From Bacteroides sedimenti (GTDB lineage Bacteria; Bacteroidota; Bacteroidia; Bacteroidales; Bacteroidaceae), in NCBI RefSeq assembly GCF_040365225.1, contig NZ_AP028055.1, forward strand, positions 3,100,001-3,164,000: a DNA stretch of 64,000 nucleotides, in the 5' to 3' direction. A model generated the notes under the pieces. That model searched no databases. It worked only from the letters and a program-made list of their open reading frames with translations, and was not told the DNA's origin. The translations under genes were made by a program, and so were the position numbers. This document shows, one piece after another, positions 36,126-45,187 of the stretch; the stretch's first letter is position 1, and every line of letters starts with the position of its first letter.

Positions 36126-36470
36126 TTACTTGTTAATAAAATCTTCTCTCATCGGGTTGAAGGTATCAATCAATGTGCCTGCTTCCAGGCATACACATCC
36201 ATGAGATGCATTGGGCTTGATGTAAACCCCGTCTCCAGCTTTGACGATACTAGTTTCACCGTCGTTAGTAAATTCAAAAACTCCGCTTGCAACATAAGTT
36301 GCCTGTGTATGTGGGTGAGTATGAACGGATCCGATAGATCCTTTCTCGAACGCTACTTTGACCATCATCAGATCGTTGTTATATCCCATGATCTGGCGTT
36401 TGACACCCTGACCAGCTTCTTCCCAAATCATTTCTTTTTCAAATTGAAAAGCTGAACTTTCTATTTTCAT
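36126..36470 (-). CDS. Small cupin-domain protein
   Basis: A 114-residue single-cupin protein. The first cupin motif is visible as GSIGSVHTHPHTQATYV and the second as GDGVYIKPNASHGCVCLE, giving a His-rich metal site. It resembles KdgF-type and pectin-degradation cupins. No sugar-acid genes are adjacent, so its substrate is unknown. Divergent from speA across a 179-base gap that holds the speA promoter. Confidence 0.8.
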   Translation of the reverse strand: MKIESSAFQFEKEMIWEEAGQGVKRQIMGYNNDLMMVKVAFEKGSIGSVHTHPHTQATYVASGVFEFTNDGETSIVKAGDGVYIKPNASHGCVCLEAGTLIDTFNPMREDFINK

Positions 36471-36579
36471 ATTTTTCGATAATCCTTTATATGAATCTTA
36501 TTTTCCCTGCAAAAATAAGATTTTTTGTTTTATTATCTTAAGAATATGGCTCATTTAGTAAAAATATGCTTCTTACCAA

Positions 36580-36609
36580 TTGTAAACTATAGATTTATGA
36601 GTATTTTTG
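36580..36609 (+). promoter_or_regulatory. Promoter of speA-argB
   Basis: TTG (36580-36582), 19 bases, TATTTTTG (36602-36609). Transcription would start about 35 bases before the speA ATG. Confidence 0.7.
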
Positions 36610-36649
36610 CGAAATTAATAACTTACGTATAATAGTATAAGAACAGAAA

Positions 36650-38542
36650 ATGAGAAAATGGCGTATTGAAGATTCAGAGGAACTCTACAACATTACAGGT
36701 TGGGGAACCTCGTACTTTGGTATCAATGACAAAGGTCGTGTAGTTGTAACCCCACGTAAAGATGGAGTGGCTGTCGACTTAAAAGACTTGGTTGATGAAT
36801 TGCAGCTGAGAGATGTTTCAGCTCCTATGTTGTTGCGCTTTCCGGATATTCTTGATAACCGGATTGAAAAAACAGCAAAATGCTTTCAGATAGCAGCCGA
36901 GGAGTATGGTTATAAAGGCCAGAACTTTATAATTTATCCTATCAAGGTGAATCAGATGCGTCCGGTAGTGGAGGAGATTATCAGTCATGGAAAGAAATTC
37001 AACCTGGGACTGGAAGCTGGTTCTAAACCTGAACTGCATGCGGTAATTGCCATCAATACAGATTCTGATTCTTTAATCATTTGCAACGGATATAAAGACG
37101 AAAGCTATATAGAGCTGGCGCTTCTGGCTCAGAAGATGGGAAAACGTATTTTCCTGGTTGTAGAAAAACTGAATGAACTGAAGCTTATTGCAAAATTGGC
37201 CAAAAGACTTAATGTAATGCCCAATATAGGCATTCGTATTAAATTGGCATCTTCAGGAAGTGGTAAATGGGAAGATTCTGGTGGAGATGCCAGTAAATTT
37301 GGTCTGACCTCCAGTGAGTTGCTTGAAGCACTCGACTTCCTCGAAAAGAAAGATATGAAAGATTGCCTGAAGCTGATCCATTTCCATATTGGAAGTCAGG
37401 TAACTAAGATTCGCCGAATCAAGACAGCTTTGCGTGAAGCTTCACAGTTCTACGTGCAACTGCATTGTATGGGCTATAAAGTGGAATTTGTTGATATTGG
37501 TGGCGGGCTCGGTGTGGATTATGATGGAACCCGTTCCTCAAACAGTGAAAGCAGTGTGAATTATTCTATTCAGGAGTATGTAAACGACTCGATTTCTACT
37601 TTGGTAGATGCTGCTGATAAGAGAGACATTCCGCATCCCAATATCATTACCGAATCCGGACGCTCACTGACAGCACATCACTCTGTGCTTGTATTTGAAG
37701 TACTTGAAACAGCTTCTCTTCCTGAATGGGATGATGAAGAGGTGGTGAATGAAGATGATCATGAACTGCTAAAAGAATTGTACTCCATCTGGGATACGTT
37801 GAATCAGAATAAGATGCTGGAAGCATGGCACGATGCACAGCAGATTCGTGAGGAGGCACTCGATTTGTTCAGTCACGGAATTGTAGATTTGAAAACACGT
37901 GCTCAAATTGAACGCCTTTTCTGGTCGATAACCCGTGAGATTAATCAGATTGCTTCCGGAATAAAACATGCCCCGGATGAATTCCGTCAGCTGTCCAAAC
38001 TGCTGGCGGATAAATATTTCTGTAACTTCTCGCTGTTTCAGTCATTGCCTGATTCGTGGGCGATTGATCAGATCTTCCCAATTATGCCTATTCAAAGGCT
38101 TGATGAGAAACCGGACCGCTCAGCTACGCTGCAGGATGTTACCTGTGATTCAGACGGGAAGATAGATAACTTTATCTCTACCCGCAATGTTTCACATTAT
38201 CTGCCTGTGCATAGCCTGAAAGGTAAAGAACCCTACTACATGGGCGTATTCCTGGTTGGAGCTTATCAGGAAATTCTGGGAGACCTGCATAATCTCTTTG
38301 GCGACACCAATGCGGTTCACATTACAGTGAACGACAAAGGATACAGCATTGATCAGATTATTGATGGTGAAACTGTGGCAGAAGTATTGGATTATGTTCA
38401 GTATAATCCGAAGAAACTGGTGCGTACCCTGGAAACATGGGTGACATCTTCCGTGAAGAACGGACGCATTACGGTGGAAGAAGGAAAAGAATTCCTTTCC
38501 AACTACCGTTCCGGTCTTTATGGATATACTTATCTGGAATAA
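36650..38542 (+). CDS. speA: Biosynthetic arginine decarboxylase
   Basis: A 630-residue fold-type III PLP enzyme of the SpeA family. IYPIKVNQMRPVVEE carries the cofactor Lys, LIHFHIGSQVTKI and FVDIGGGLGVDYDG bind the phosphate, and ITESGRSLTAHHSVLVFEV precedes the catalytic region. It makes agmatine for polyamine synthesis. Full length. argB follows three bases later, so a step of arginine biosynthesis and arginine consumption are co-transcribed. Confidence 0.95.
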   Translation: MRKWRIEDSEELYNITGWGTSYFGINDKGRVVVTPRKDGVAVDLKDLVDELQLRDVSAPMLLRFPDILDNRIEKTAKCFQIAAEEYGYKGQNFIIYPIKVNQMRPVVEEIISHGKKFNLGLEAGSKPELHAVIAINTDSDSLIICNGYKDESYIELALLAQKMGKRIFLVVEKLNELKLIAKLAKRLNVMPNIGIRIKLASSGSGKWEDSGGDASKFGLTSSELLEALDFLEKKDMKDCLKLIHFHIGSQVTKIRRIKTALREASQFYVQLHCMGYKVEFVDIGGGLGVDYDGTRSSNSESSVNYSIQEYVNDSISTLVDAADKRDIPHPNIITESGRSLTAHHSVLVFEVLETASLPEWDDEEVVNEDDHELLKELYSIWDTLNQNKMLEAWHDAQQIREEALDLFSHGIVDLKTRAQIERLFWSITREINQIASGIKHAPDEFRQLSKLLADKYFCNFSLFQSLPDSWAIDQIFPIMPIQRLDEKPDRSATLQDVTCDSDGKIDNFISTRNVSHYLPVHSLKGKEPYYMGVFLVGAYQEILGDLHNLFGDTNAVHITVNDKGYSIDQIIDGETVAEVLDYVQYNPKKLVRTLETWVTSSVKNGRITVEEGKEFLSNYRSGLYGYTYLE

Positions 38543-38545
38543 ACA

Positions 38546-39319
38546 ATGAAAGAGAAATTAGTTATAATTAAGGTAGGTGGTAAGGTGGTGGAAGAAGAAG
38601 CTACTCTGGCTCAGCTTCTGAACGACTTTGCCGCTATCGAAGGGAAAAAAGTATTGATTCACGGCGGAGGGCGATCGGCAACAAAGATCGCCTCCCTGCT
38701 GGGAATTGAAAGTAAGATGGTCAATGGCCGTCGCATTACCGATGCTGAAACCCTGAAAGTGGTAACCATGGTATATGGCGGATTGGTGAACAAGAATATT
38801 GTAGCCGGACTGCAGGCCAGAGGGGTGAATGCTCTGGGCCTGACCGGTGCCGATATGAATGTAATCCGTTCGGTGAAACGCCCGGTGAAGGATGTTGATT
38901 ATGGTTTTGTAGGAGATGTGGAGCAGGTGGATGCAACGATACTTGCCGACCTGATTCAGAAAGGAGTGGTTCCTGTAATGGCTCCTCTTACCCATGATGG
39001 TAATGGTAATATGCTTAATACCAATGCCGATACCATTGCCGGAGAAACAGCCAAAGCATTGGCTGCTATTTTTGATGTGACATTAGTCTACTGTTTTGAG
39101 AAGAAGGGAGTTCTTCGGGATGAAAATGATGACGACAGTGTGATTCCTCAGATTACACGTGCCGAATTCGAGGCTTATGTAGCCCAGGGAGTGATTCAGG
39201 GAGGTATGATTCCTAAACTGGAGAACTCTTTTTCTGCAATTAATGCCGGAGTTTCACAGGTTGTAATTACCTTATCTTCAGCAATTAACAAGAATGAAGG
39301 TACTCGTATCATAAAATAA
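38546..39319 (+). CDS. argB: Acetylglutamate kinase-type enzyme
   Basis: A 257-residue amino-acid-kinase-fold protein with KVGGKVVEE, IHGGGRSATKIASLLG, GLTGADMNVI and NTNADTIAGETAKALAA. It phosphorylates the acetylated (in Bacteroidetes often succinylated) glutamate in arginine synthesis. The short N-terminus (MKEKLVIIKVGG) lacks the extra helix of arginine-feedback-inhibited enzymes, so strong feedback control is unlikely. The acyl group used cannot be decided here. Confidence 0.9.
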   Translation: MKEKLVIIKVGGKVVEEEATLAQLLNDFAAIEGKKVLIHGGGRSATKIASLLGIESKMVNGRRITDAETLKVVTMVYGGLVNKNIVAGLQARGVNALGLTGADMNVIRSVKRPVKDVDYGFVGDVEQVDATILADLIQKGVVPVMAPLTHDGNGNMLNTNADTIAGETAKALAAIFDVTLVYCFEKKGVLRDENDDDSVIPQITRAEFEAYVAQGVIQGGMIPKLENSFSAINAGVSQVVITLSSAINKNEGTRIIK

Positions 39320-39342
39320 TTCATATTTTTTTTCTGTCTGCC

Positions 39343-39368
39343 TGTAACTTTTTAAACGCTCACCCGTC
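39343..39368 (+). promoter_or_regulatory. ECF-type promoter for the sigma-factor operon
   Basis: TGTAAC at 39343-39348 and CGTC at 39365-39368 with 16 bases between, the usual -35/-10 shape of ECF-dependent promoters. The house-keeping TAnnTTTG box is absent. This suggests that the sigma factor transcribes its own operon. Confidence 0.6.
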
Positions 39369-39380
39369 ATTTATTTAGAG

Positions 39381-39890
39381 ATGCAAGAAATCAGCTTCCG
39401 AAACAACATATTGCCGCTGAAAGATAAACTCTTTCGGTTGGCCCTTAGGATTACCTTTGATAGGGCTGAAGCAGAAGATGTGGTTCAGGATACAATGATT
39501 AGGGCCTGGAACAAACGTGATGAGTGGTCACAACTGGAATCGATTGAAGCTTATTGTTTGACTGTTTGTAGAAACTTAGCAATTGATCGAAGCCAGAAGA
39601 TGGATGCTCAAAATGTAGAACTGACACCAGAACATGAACAAACGGTTGTAGCATCAGGCCCTTATGAGCAATTAGTGAGTGCTGAACGAATGAATCTGAT
39701 TCACCAATTGATCAACGAATTACCCGAAAAGCAACGCGCTATAATGCAGCTTCGGGATATTGAGGGGAAAGGTTATAAAGAGATATCGGAAGTATTGAAT
39801 CTGACAGAGGACCAGGTTAAAGTGAACCTCTTCAGAGCAAGACAAAAGATAAAAACAAGATATACAGACATTGAGAATTATGGATTATAA
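39381..39890 (+). CDS. ECF-family RNA polymerase sigma factor
   Basis: A 169-residue sigma-70 family protein. Region 2 runs from about residue 20 (LALRITFDRAEAEDVVQDTM) to 85 and region 4 from about 112 (LPEKQRAIMQLRDIEGKGY) to 160 (EDQVKVNLFRARQKI). No region 3 or 1.1, so ECF type. It is followed with an eleven-base overlap by a membrane protein that is the likely anti-sigma factor and then by a DUF4252 protein. Confidence 0.9.
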   Translation: MQEISFRNNILPLKDKLFRLALRITFDRAEAEDVVQDTMIRAWNKRDEWSQLESIEAYCLTVCRNLAIDRSQKMDAQNVELTPEHEQTVVASGPYEQLVSAERMNLIHQLINELPEKQRAIMQLRDIEGKGYKEISEVLNLTEDQVKVNLFRARQKIKTRYTDIENYGL

Positions 39891-40404
39891 ATATATAGAG
39901 CAACTGATAGAAAAATATTGGGAATGCGAGACTTCCATTCTGGAAGAACATATTCTGCGTTCTTTCTTTTCTCAGGAAGAGATCCCAGCTCATTTGATTC
40001 CATACAGAGAGGTGTTTGTTTATCAGCAGGCACAAAAAGAAGTGAAACTAAGCGCTGATTTTGATGAGAAGGTCTTGGCGGCAATAGAGGCTCCGGTGGT
40101 GAAAGCCAGACAACTCACAATTGCAGGCCGATTTATGCCTCTCATGAAAGCTGCAGCAATGGTGGCATTTGTAATAACACTGGGAAATGTAGCACAACGC
40201 TCATTCCTGGCAGAAGATAATTTGGATTATAATTACGAAACATATAAGGATACCTACAAAGACCCGCAAATGGCTTACGAAAAACTATCGTCGGCTTTAA
40301 TGAAAGTTTCCAAGGGTATTCACAAGTCTCAGGCTCATCTGACAGCAGATACAATTCTTAAATTGAAGGATCAGCAAAGAGATACAGTTACTGTTACGGA
40401 ATGA
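39880..40404 (+). CDS. Putative anti-sigma membrane protein
   Basis: A 174-residue protein. ATG 39880 is used (an in-frame TTG lies three codons earlier). The N-terminal 85 residues are soluble and acidic with EKYWECETSILEE, one hydrophobic segment spans about residues 86-104, and the C-terminal 70 residues would be periplasmic. This single-pass layout next to an ECF gene fits an anti-sigma factor, but no ZAS-type Zn motif is visible. Overlap with the sigma gene implies translational coupling. Function inferred from position. Confidence 0.65.
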   Translation: MDYKYIEQLIEKYWECETSILEEHILRSFFSQEEIPAHLIPYREVFVYQQAQKEVKLSADFDEKVLAAIEAPVVKARQLTIAGRFMPLMKAAAMVAFVITLGNVAQRSFLAEDNLDYNYETYKDTYKDPQMAYEKLSSALMKVSKGIHKSQAHLTADTILKLKDQQRDTVTVTE

Positions 40405-40406
40405 TA

Positions 40407-40889
40407 ATGAAGCGCGTTCTTTTAATAATCTGCATTGTGTTGCTTGCCGGCAAGGTTTCTGCACAGGATTTTGCTTCCAGGTTTCTGGAAAAGCATTTGC
40501 CTGACACAAACCTGACCTGTGTAACCATTAGTCCGAAGATGATGGAGAAGGTGATGAATCTGGAAGTGGATGGTGAACAAGACATGATGGAGATGATTTC
40601 AAAACTGAAGAGTATGCGAATGGTTACGACAGAAGTCAATGGCCAAAAGTACTACAATGAGGCCTTAAAAGTCCTCGAGAAAAACTCTGGAAGGTTTGAA
40701 CCGTATCTCTCGTTTGAGGATAAATCTGAGAATTATCAGATTATGATACGTAAAAAGAAGAACGCAATTATTGAATTGGTGATGTTAATGCGTGAAGCGG
40801 ATAACTTTACGGTGATTAACTTTACCGGAAATATGAGTCAGGATTTTATAGCCAGACTTGCAAAATCAATGGAGCCTAAAAACTCGTGA
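40407..40889 (+). CDS. DUF4252 exported protein
   Basis: A 160-residue protein with a signal peptide (MKRVLLIICIVLLAGKVSA, then QDF). ATG 40407 is preferred to ATG 40401; both leave a few bases or an overlap with the previous stop. The mature part contains SPKMMEKVMNL, a Met-rich stretch, and NFTGNMSQDFIARLAKSM near the end, which matches DUF4252. It is the third gene of the ECF operon and a likely target or sensor of the response. Biochemical role unknown. Confidence 0.78.
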   Translation: MKRVLLIICIVLLAGKVSAQDFASRFLEKHLPDTNLTCVTISPKMMEKVMNLEVDGEQDMMEMISKLKSMRMVTTEVNGQKYYNEALKVLEKNSGRFEPYLSFEDKSENYQIMIRKKKNAIIELVMLMREADNFTVINFTGNMSQDFIARLAKSMEPKNS

Positions 40890-41016
40890 TTTAAAATTGT
40901 TCTTTTTCATTCACAATATACTGTAGTAGTTAAATGCTTTAATTAAAACAAAAACGATGAAGCTGTGAAGTTTCAATTCTCTCAAATTTTCATAAATAAC
41001 TAACTTCAAATAAAAC

Positions 41017-41047
41017 GGGTTGCCAGTAAATGGTAACCCTTTTATTA
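41017..41047 (+). terminator. Terminator of the ECF operon
   Basis: GGGTTGCC (41017-41024) and GGTAACCC (41032-41039) pair with one G-T and are followed by TTTTATTATTT. It lies 127 bases after the DUF4252 gene. The rest of 40890-41214 shows nothing else I can support. Confidence 0.75.
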
Positions 41048-41214
41048 TTTATAATCACGTCTGGGCGCTGAGTTAATCGAATCACCCTGTAAAGCTGCCG
41101 TCAAGAAATCTAAATATGTTTCTATGTTCTGCCTATCTTATCACTTTGTTCTATTTAGACAATGTAAAGGCGTTATTCCCTACGCATTCATTTTTTAGGA
41201 TATTTGTGTCAGAG

Positions 41215-42546
41215 TTACTCGGTCTCCAGATTAGGGTCGAAAGGTTGCTTATTTTTAAACTTATTGGCTCCCATGTAACGAATGTTACCGAAAATAGGTC
41301 GGTTAAACCAGGGGCGGTCGTGAACTCCGCCGATGCACCAGGCACATCCGGTATATCCGTTGGGGTCTCTGCCATCCAATTGGTACTTGTCATTAAGATA
41401 GACGGCTATCTGCATGGCTTCTTCTGCTGACGGCGACCATTCCAGAATCTTTTTCCCCCAGAACATCCGCAGGTAATTATGCATTGTTCCGCTTTTTACC
41501 AAGACGCTCTGCGTCTTATTCCATAGCTCATCGTGAGTTCGGGCTTGTTCAAAATCTGCAAGTGAGTAAAGATGTTCCCGTTCATCGCGCTGATGTTGAA
41601 GCAATGTTTTCTTCGCCCAAGAAGGAAATCCATCGAATGAATCGTAATCAGGGTTGTGATAACAGAAATTCTCTGCCAATTCTCTTCGTACAATCAGCTG
41701 TTCCAGGAAGGCCTCCCTGTTTGCATCGGCTGGAGTATCATTCATCACCTTCAAAGCAATTTCAAGGGCAGATATCTGACCGAAATGAAGATATGGCGAG
41801 AGCCCGGAACAACCATCTGTTTCGATGTGATTACGTTCTGTTGCATAACGCCCTATTCGTTCATGGATAAATGTTTGCAATGTTTTCCGTGCAGCAGTTT
41901 CACCGGAAGACTTTTTTACAGGCTCAACGCTGCGATCAATCTTCAAAGAAGAAAGTATTTCTTTCCAGTCAGTAGTTTCAGGAATAAATGAATATTCCTG
42001 TCTAAGTGTTTCATTCTCCGGCATCGGATAAAGGAACTCGTATAAATGTCTGTTTATCTTCGGACGAAATGTGCGTGCTGCGAATTCCTGCTTTTCGGAA
42101 GCTATCCAGCAAGGCACAATGTTATGACCATCAACTTCGTAAATAGGAATGGAAAGAGAAGATAGCAGTTCCTTTTTCCAGGCCAAAGCGTGATGTAAAG
42201 GGTTGAAGTCTATTACCAATAGGGCATTTTTATGAAGATGTAAATAGCTGATTATTATAGATGGAATATTTCCCAGACGAAGATTGAAAGGAATATTCAG
42301 TGATTCCAGTGTTGTTTTTGTTTCCTGTAGCCCTTCCAGAAGGAATGAAAAACTCCGCTGGTTGGCTTCAGGAAAGGTATCGTCAAGTACGAAAAGAACT
42401 TCAAGGTGTTTACCTCTCTCTTTAGCCAGATTTGCTGCAAAGATTAACCCCGGATTATTGCTTGCACGCTGCTCACGACTCATCCAATATAGAACATTCC
42501 CCGTACCCGGAGTACCCTGTTGTAGTAAACGACTACGATTTTTCAT
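41215..42546 (-). CDS. phr: Class II deoxyribodipyrimidine photolyase
   Basis: A 443-residue photolyase/cryptochrome protein. The N-terminal half is the Rossmann antenna domain (VLYWMSREQRASNNPGL, typical of class II), the C-terminal half the FAD domain with SPYLHFGQISALEIAL and MHNYLRMFWGKKIL. The end (DGRDPNGYTGCAWCIGG) is the class II signature. It repairs cyclobutane pyrimidine dimers with light. Notable in a lineage usually regarded as gut-dwelling. It stands alone, converging on the ECF operon. Confidence 0.92.
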   Translation of the reverse strand: MKNRSRLLQQGTPGTGNVLYWMSREQRASNNPGLIFAANLAKERGKHLEVLFVLDDTFPEANQRSFSFLLEGLQETKTTLESLNIPFNLRLGNIPSIIISYLHLHKNALLVIDFNPLHHALAWKKELLSSLSIPIYEVDGHNIVPCWIASEKQEFAARTFRPKINRHLYEFLYPMPENETLRQEYSFIPETTDWKEILSSLKIDRSVEPVKKSSGETAARKTLQTFIHERIGRYATERNHIETDGCSGLSPYLHFGQISALEIALKVMNDTPADANREAFLEQLIVRRELAENFCYHNPDYDSFDGFPSWAKKTLLQHQRDEREHLYSLADFEQARTHDELWNKTQSVLVKSGTMHNYLRMFWGKKILEWSPSAEEAMQIAVYLNDKYQLDGRDPNGYTGCAWCIGGVHDRPWFNRPIFGNIRYMGANKFKNKQPFDPNLETE

Positions 42547-42833
42547 ACTGCTTATTTTCTATTTTTACAAATGTAATGAGCGGATTATAAAAAATCAACT
42601 TTTTCTTTCAAGAACTTACTCCTTCAGAGATGTCTTTTTTCTGATCCGATAATGGTGCAGCTTTACTTTAAGGTGGAGTTTTCTGTTGGATAGTGCTGGC
42701 TATGATGATTCAAATAGTGTGCAGGTTAATATGAGGGCTGAAAACTTGTCAAGGAAGACTTCAGAAGGAAACTGGCAGACGTATCAACAACAAATAGTCA
42801 TGTGAAAAAAGGAAATGGCTGAACAATAAAAAC

Positions 42834-42873
42834 GCGGCAGGCTCATTCCATTAGATGGAAAACAGCCTGCCGC
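42834..42873 (-). terminator. Terminator of the DUF2807 gene
   Basis: Ten-base arms GCGGCAGGCT (42834-42843) and AGCCTGCCGC (42864-42873), with a small inner stem in the loop. On the minus strand it is followed by GTTTTTATTG. It is 29 bases beyond the stop at 42902. The remainder of 42547-42833 appears empty. Confidence 0.85.
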
Positions 42874-42901
42874 CAACTTTAAGAGAATCTACTACTAATA
42901 T

Positions 42902-43693
42902 TTATTTCTGTTCTTTCTTTCCTTGTGCAAAATCTACTTTAGGATTTCCTTTATAAGTAATGTCTCCAGATCCTAGGATACTTCCTTTTAGGAACGAAGT
43001 AGCATGACAAACGATGTCACCTGAGCCTAATGTGCTGGCATTGACATTCTCAACCTTAAGCCCGGCAGCATTGATGTCACCAGATCCCATTGATTCTAGT
43101 GTGGCGGTTTTGGCTTCACCTGTGAATAAGATATTTCCAGAGCCTTGTATAACTGCTTTAACTTTTTCTCCCACGATTCTTTTCAAGTCAATATCACCTG
43201 ATCCCTGGATAGTAGAAGTGAGTTCATTGCAAATAATGCTATCTCCTTTTACGTTTCCAGATCCCTGGATGGATATATTCAGTTTATCTGAGTGTAGAGG
43301 GGTATTTAGTATTGCATCGCCGGAACCCTGAACAACTAAACTGTTGAGCTTTGGAGCAATTACCGTTACTTTGACTTCGCTTTTAGATCCAAATATGATA
43401 ACATTGTCTTTTTTGCTTACTTTTAAAACTCCGTTTTCTACCCTGATGTTCATTAATTCGACGATATTATCGGCTCCATAGACTTTAATACTGGTAGTAC
43501 TGTCAGAGCTTTGCTGAAAAATCAAATTTTCTCCTCCTTGCAGTTCGATGGCATTGAATCCTTCGGTCTTTACCTCTTTAGTTATGAAATTGTCACTGGC
43601 CTTGATACGTTTTACCTGAAGGCAACTCGTGCTAACAGCCATTAAAGCAGCTGTTATTGCCAGTAACATGAATTGTTTTGTTTTTCTTTTCAT
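42902..43693 (-). CDS. Head-GIN (DUF2807) exported beta-helix protein
   Basis: A 263-residue protein with a leader MKRKTKQFMLLAITAALMA that runs into STSCLQ, so either a lipoprotein or a Sec substrate. The mature part is DUF2807: seven imperfect repeats of about 19 residues each carrying (Q/L/M)GSG(D/N), for example VQGSGDAILN, IQGSGNVKGD, IQGSGDIDL, LGSGDIVCH and LGSGDITYK. Such repeats form a right-handed beta-helix. These proteins are common in Bacteroidetes envelopes and their role is not established. The C-terminus is Lys-rich. Confidence 0.85.
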   Translation of the reverse strand: MKRKTKQFMLLAITAALMAVSTSCLQVKRIKASDNFITKEVKTEGFNAIELQGGENLIFQQSSDSTTSIKVYGADNIVELMNIRVENGVLKVSKKDNVIIFGSKSEVKVTVIAPKLNSLVVQGSGDAILNTPLHSDKLNISIQGSGNVKGDSIICNELTSTIQGSGDIDLKRIVGEKVKAVIQGSGNILFTGEAKTATLESMGSGDINAAGLKVENVNASTLGSGDIVCHATSFLKGSILGSGDITYKGNPKVDFAQGKKEQK

Positions 43694-43829
43694 ATTTGTA
43701 CAGATTAAATTGTTTCTATTTTATTAGACGAATATCTCTTCTAAAAAGTTGCACTACCCGCCGATAATTTTGAAAAAAAGGAAAATCCTTCAAAGAGAAT
43801 CTCTATCTTTGCTCCGTTAAAAGGGATTT

Positions 43830-44534
43830 ATGGCAGGAAATAAAGAGTATTCAGACAAGGAATTGGGCAAAATAATTATCAGAGAAAATGTCCGTGCTAG
43901 ACGTATTGTGATGCGTACTCGTCCAGAAGCACTCTATGTAACTGTTCCTTGTGGCGTGCAAATGGAGGAGGTGCAGGGTGTTATCGATAAATTTAGAGTT
44001 AAGCTGGTTCTTTCCAGAAAGAAAGTAGCGCGTAAACGAATTGATCTTGACTATCGCATCGATAGTGAGTTTTTTAAACTATCATTAATTAGTGGACGCC
44101 AAAGTAAGTTTCTGGCCCATTCAGAGTCTGGAAAAACGGAAATTATCTGCCCTCCCACAGCAAATTTTGATGATGAAGAGTTGCAGTCCTGGCTACGAAA
44201 AGTGATTGGAGAGGCGCTCCGCCGGAATGCAAAATATATATTGCCTGCTCGTCTTGAAAAGCTCTCAGAACATTATAATCTGCCTTACGAATCACTGAAG
44301 ATCAATTCCAGTCAGGGAAGATGGGGTAGTTGTTCTGTGCGTAAAAGCATTAATCTCTCATATTACCTTCTCTTGCTTCCTTCACATCTCATGGATTATG
44401 TAATGCTTCATGAATTAGCTCATACTGTGGAGCTTAATCATAGTGAGAAATTTTGGGCTATTCTTGACAAGATGACATGGGGACAGTCTCTTGAGTTACG
44501 GGAGGCTCTGCGAGAATATACCACTGATTTCTAG
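43830..44534 (+). CDS. YgjP-like M48 family metallopeptidase
   Basis: A 234-residue protein of the YgjP/DUF45 group. HELAH at residues 194-198 plus a downstream HSEKFW gives the HExxH zinc site and third ligand; SSQGRWGSCS and INLSYYLLLLP precede it. No signal peptide or membrane segment, so it is cytosolic. A TATCTTTG box at 43804-43811 sits 18 bases before the ATG, giving an almost leaderless message. Substrate unknown. Confidence 0.85.
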   Translation: MAGNKEYSDKELGKIIIRENVRARRIVMRTRPEALYVTVPCGVQMEEVQGVIDKFRVKLVLSRKKVARKRIDLDYRIDSEFFKLSLISGRQSKFLAHSESGKTEIICPPTANFDDEELQSWLRKVIGEALRRNAKYILPARLEKLSEHYNLPYESLKINSSQGRWGSCSVRKSINLSYYLLLLPSHLMDYVMLHELAHTVELNHSEKFWAILDKMTWGQSLELREALREYTTDF

Positions 44535-44624
44535 GATAAAAGCCTTTTTATTGCGATATCGAACGTTTTTTTAAGATATTATAGCATATTTACGGACATA
44601 ATATGAATAAAATAGTATTAATAT

Positions 44625-44655
44625 TTTGTTCGTGAAGGGATTATTCGTATCTTTG
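44625..44655 (+). promoter_or_regulatory. Promoter of the rimP-nusA-infB operon
   Basis: TTTG (44625-44628), 19 bases, TATCTTTG (44648-44655). Predicted start near 44662, leaving a leader of about 57 bases before rimP. Confidence 0.8.
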
Positions 44656-44677
44656 CAACCGAAATGGATGAATGGTG

Positions 44678-44700
44678 AGGGCGATTAAAGCCCTTTTTTT
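44678..44700 (+). terminator. Terminator-like hairpin in the rimP leader (possible attenuator)
   Basis: AGGGC (44678-44682), a seven-base loop, GCCCT (44690-44694) and a run of seven T. It lies between the promoter and the rimP ATG (44719), so a fraction of transcripts could stop before the operon. Confidence 0.65.
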
Positions 44701-44718
44701 GTTCTTAATTGTGAACTA

Positions 44719-45186
44719 ATGATAGATAAAAGAACTGTAAGCCAGATTGTTGAAGAATGGCTTCAAGGAAAAGAGTATTTCTTGGTAGACATTAATGTGT
44801 CTCCGGATGATAAGATTCTTGTGGAAATTGATCATTCCGAGGGAGTATGGATAGAAGATTGTGTGGAACTCAGCCGGTTTATCGAATCTAAGCTGAACCG
44901 TGAAGAAGAGGATTACGAATTGGAAGTTGGCTCCGCAGGTATCGGACAGCCATTTAAGGTTTTGCAGCAATATTATATTCACCTTGGTTGTGATGTAGAA
45001 GTACTTGCGAAAAACGGAATCAAATATACTGGAGTTCTGAAAGAAGCGGACGAAGAAAAGTTTGCTATTACTATTCAGAAGAAAGTCAAGGAAGAGGGAG
45101 CAAAACGCCCTCAAATAGTGGATGAAGATATCTACTTTACTTACGATCAAATAAAATACACTAAATACTTAATTAGTTTTAAATAA
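44719..45186 (+). CDS. rimP: Ribosome maturation factor RimP
   Basis: A 155-residue protein of the RimP (YhbC/DUF150) family, which helps mature the 30S subunit. The N-terminal alpha/beta domain has the family pattern VEIDHSEGVWIEDCVELSR and DYELEVGSAGIGQPF, followed by a small SH3-like C-terminal domain with YTGVLKEADEEKFAI. It precedes nusA by one base, the order seen in many bacteria, which supports the call. Confidence 0.92.
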   Translation: MIDKRTVSQIVEEWLQGKEYFLVDINVSPDDKILVEIDHSEGVWIEDCVELSRFIESKLNREEEDYELEVGSAGIGQPFKVLQQYYIHLGCDVEVLAKNGIKYTGVLKEADEEKFAITIQKKVKEEGAKRPQIVDEDIYFTYDQIKYTKYLISFK

Positions 45187-45187
45187 T

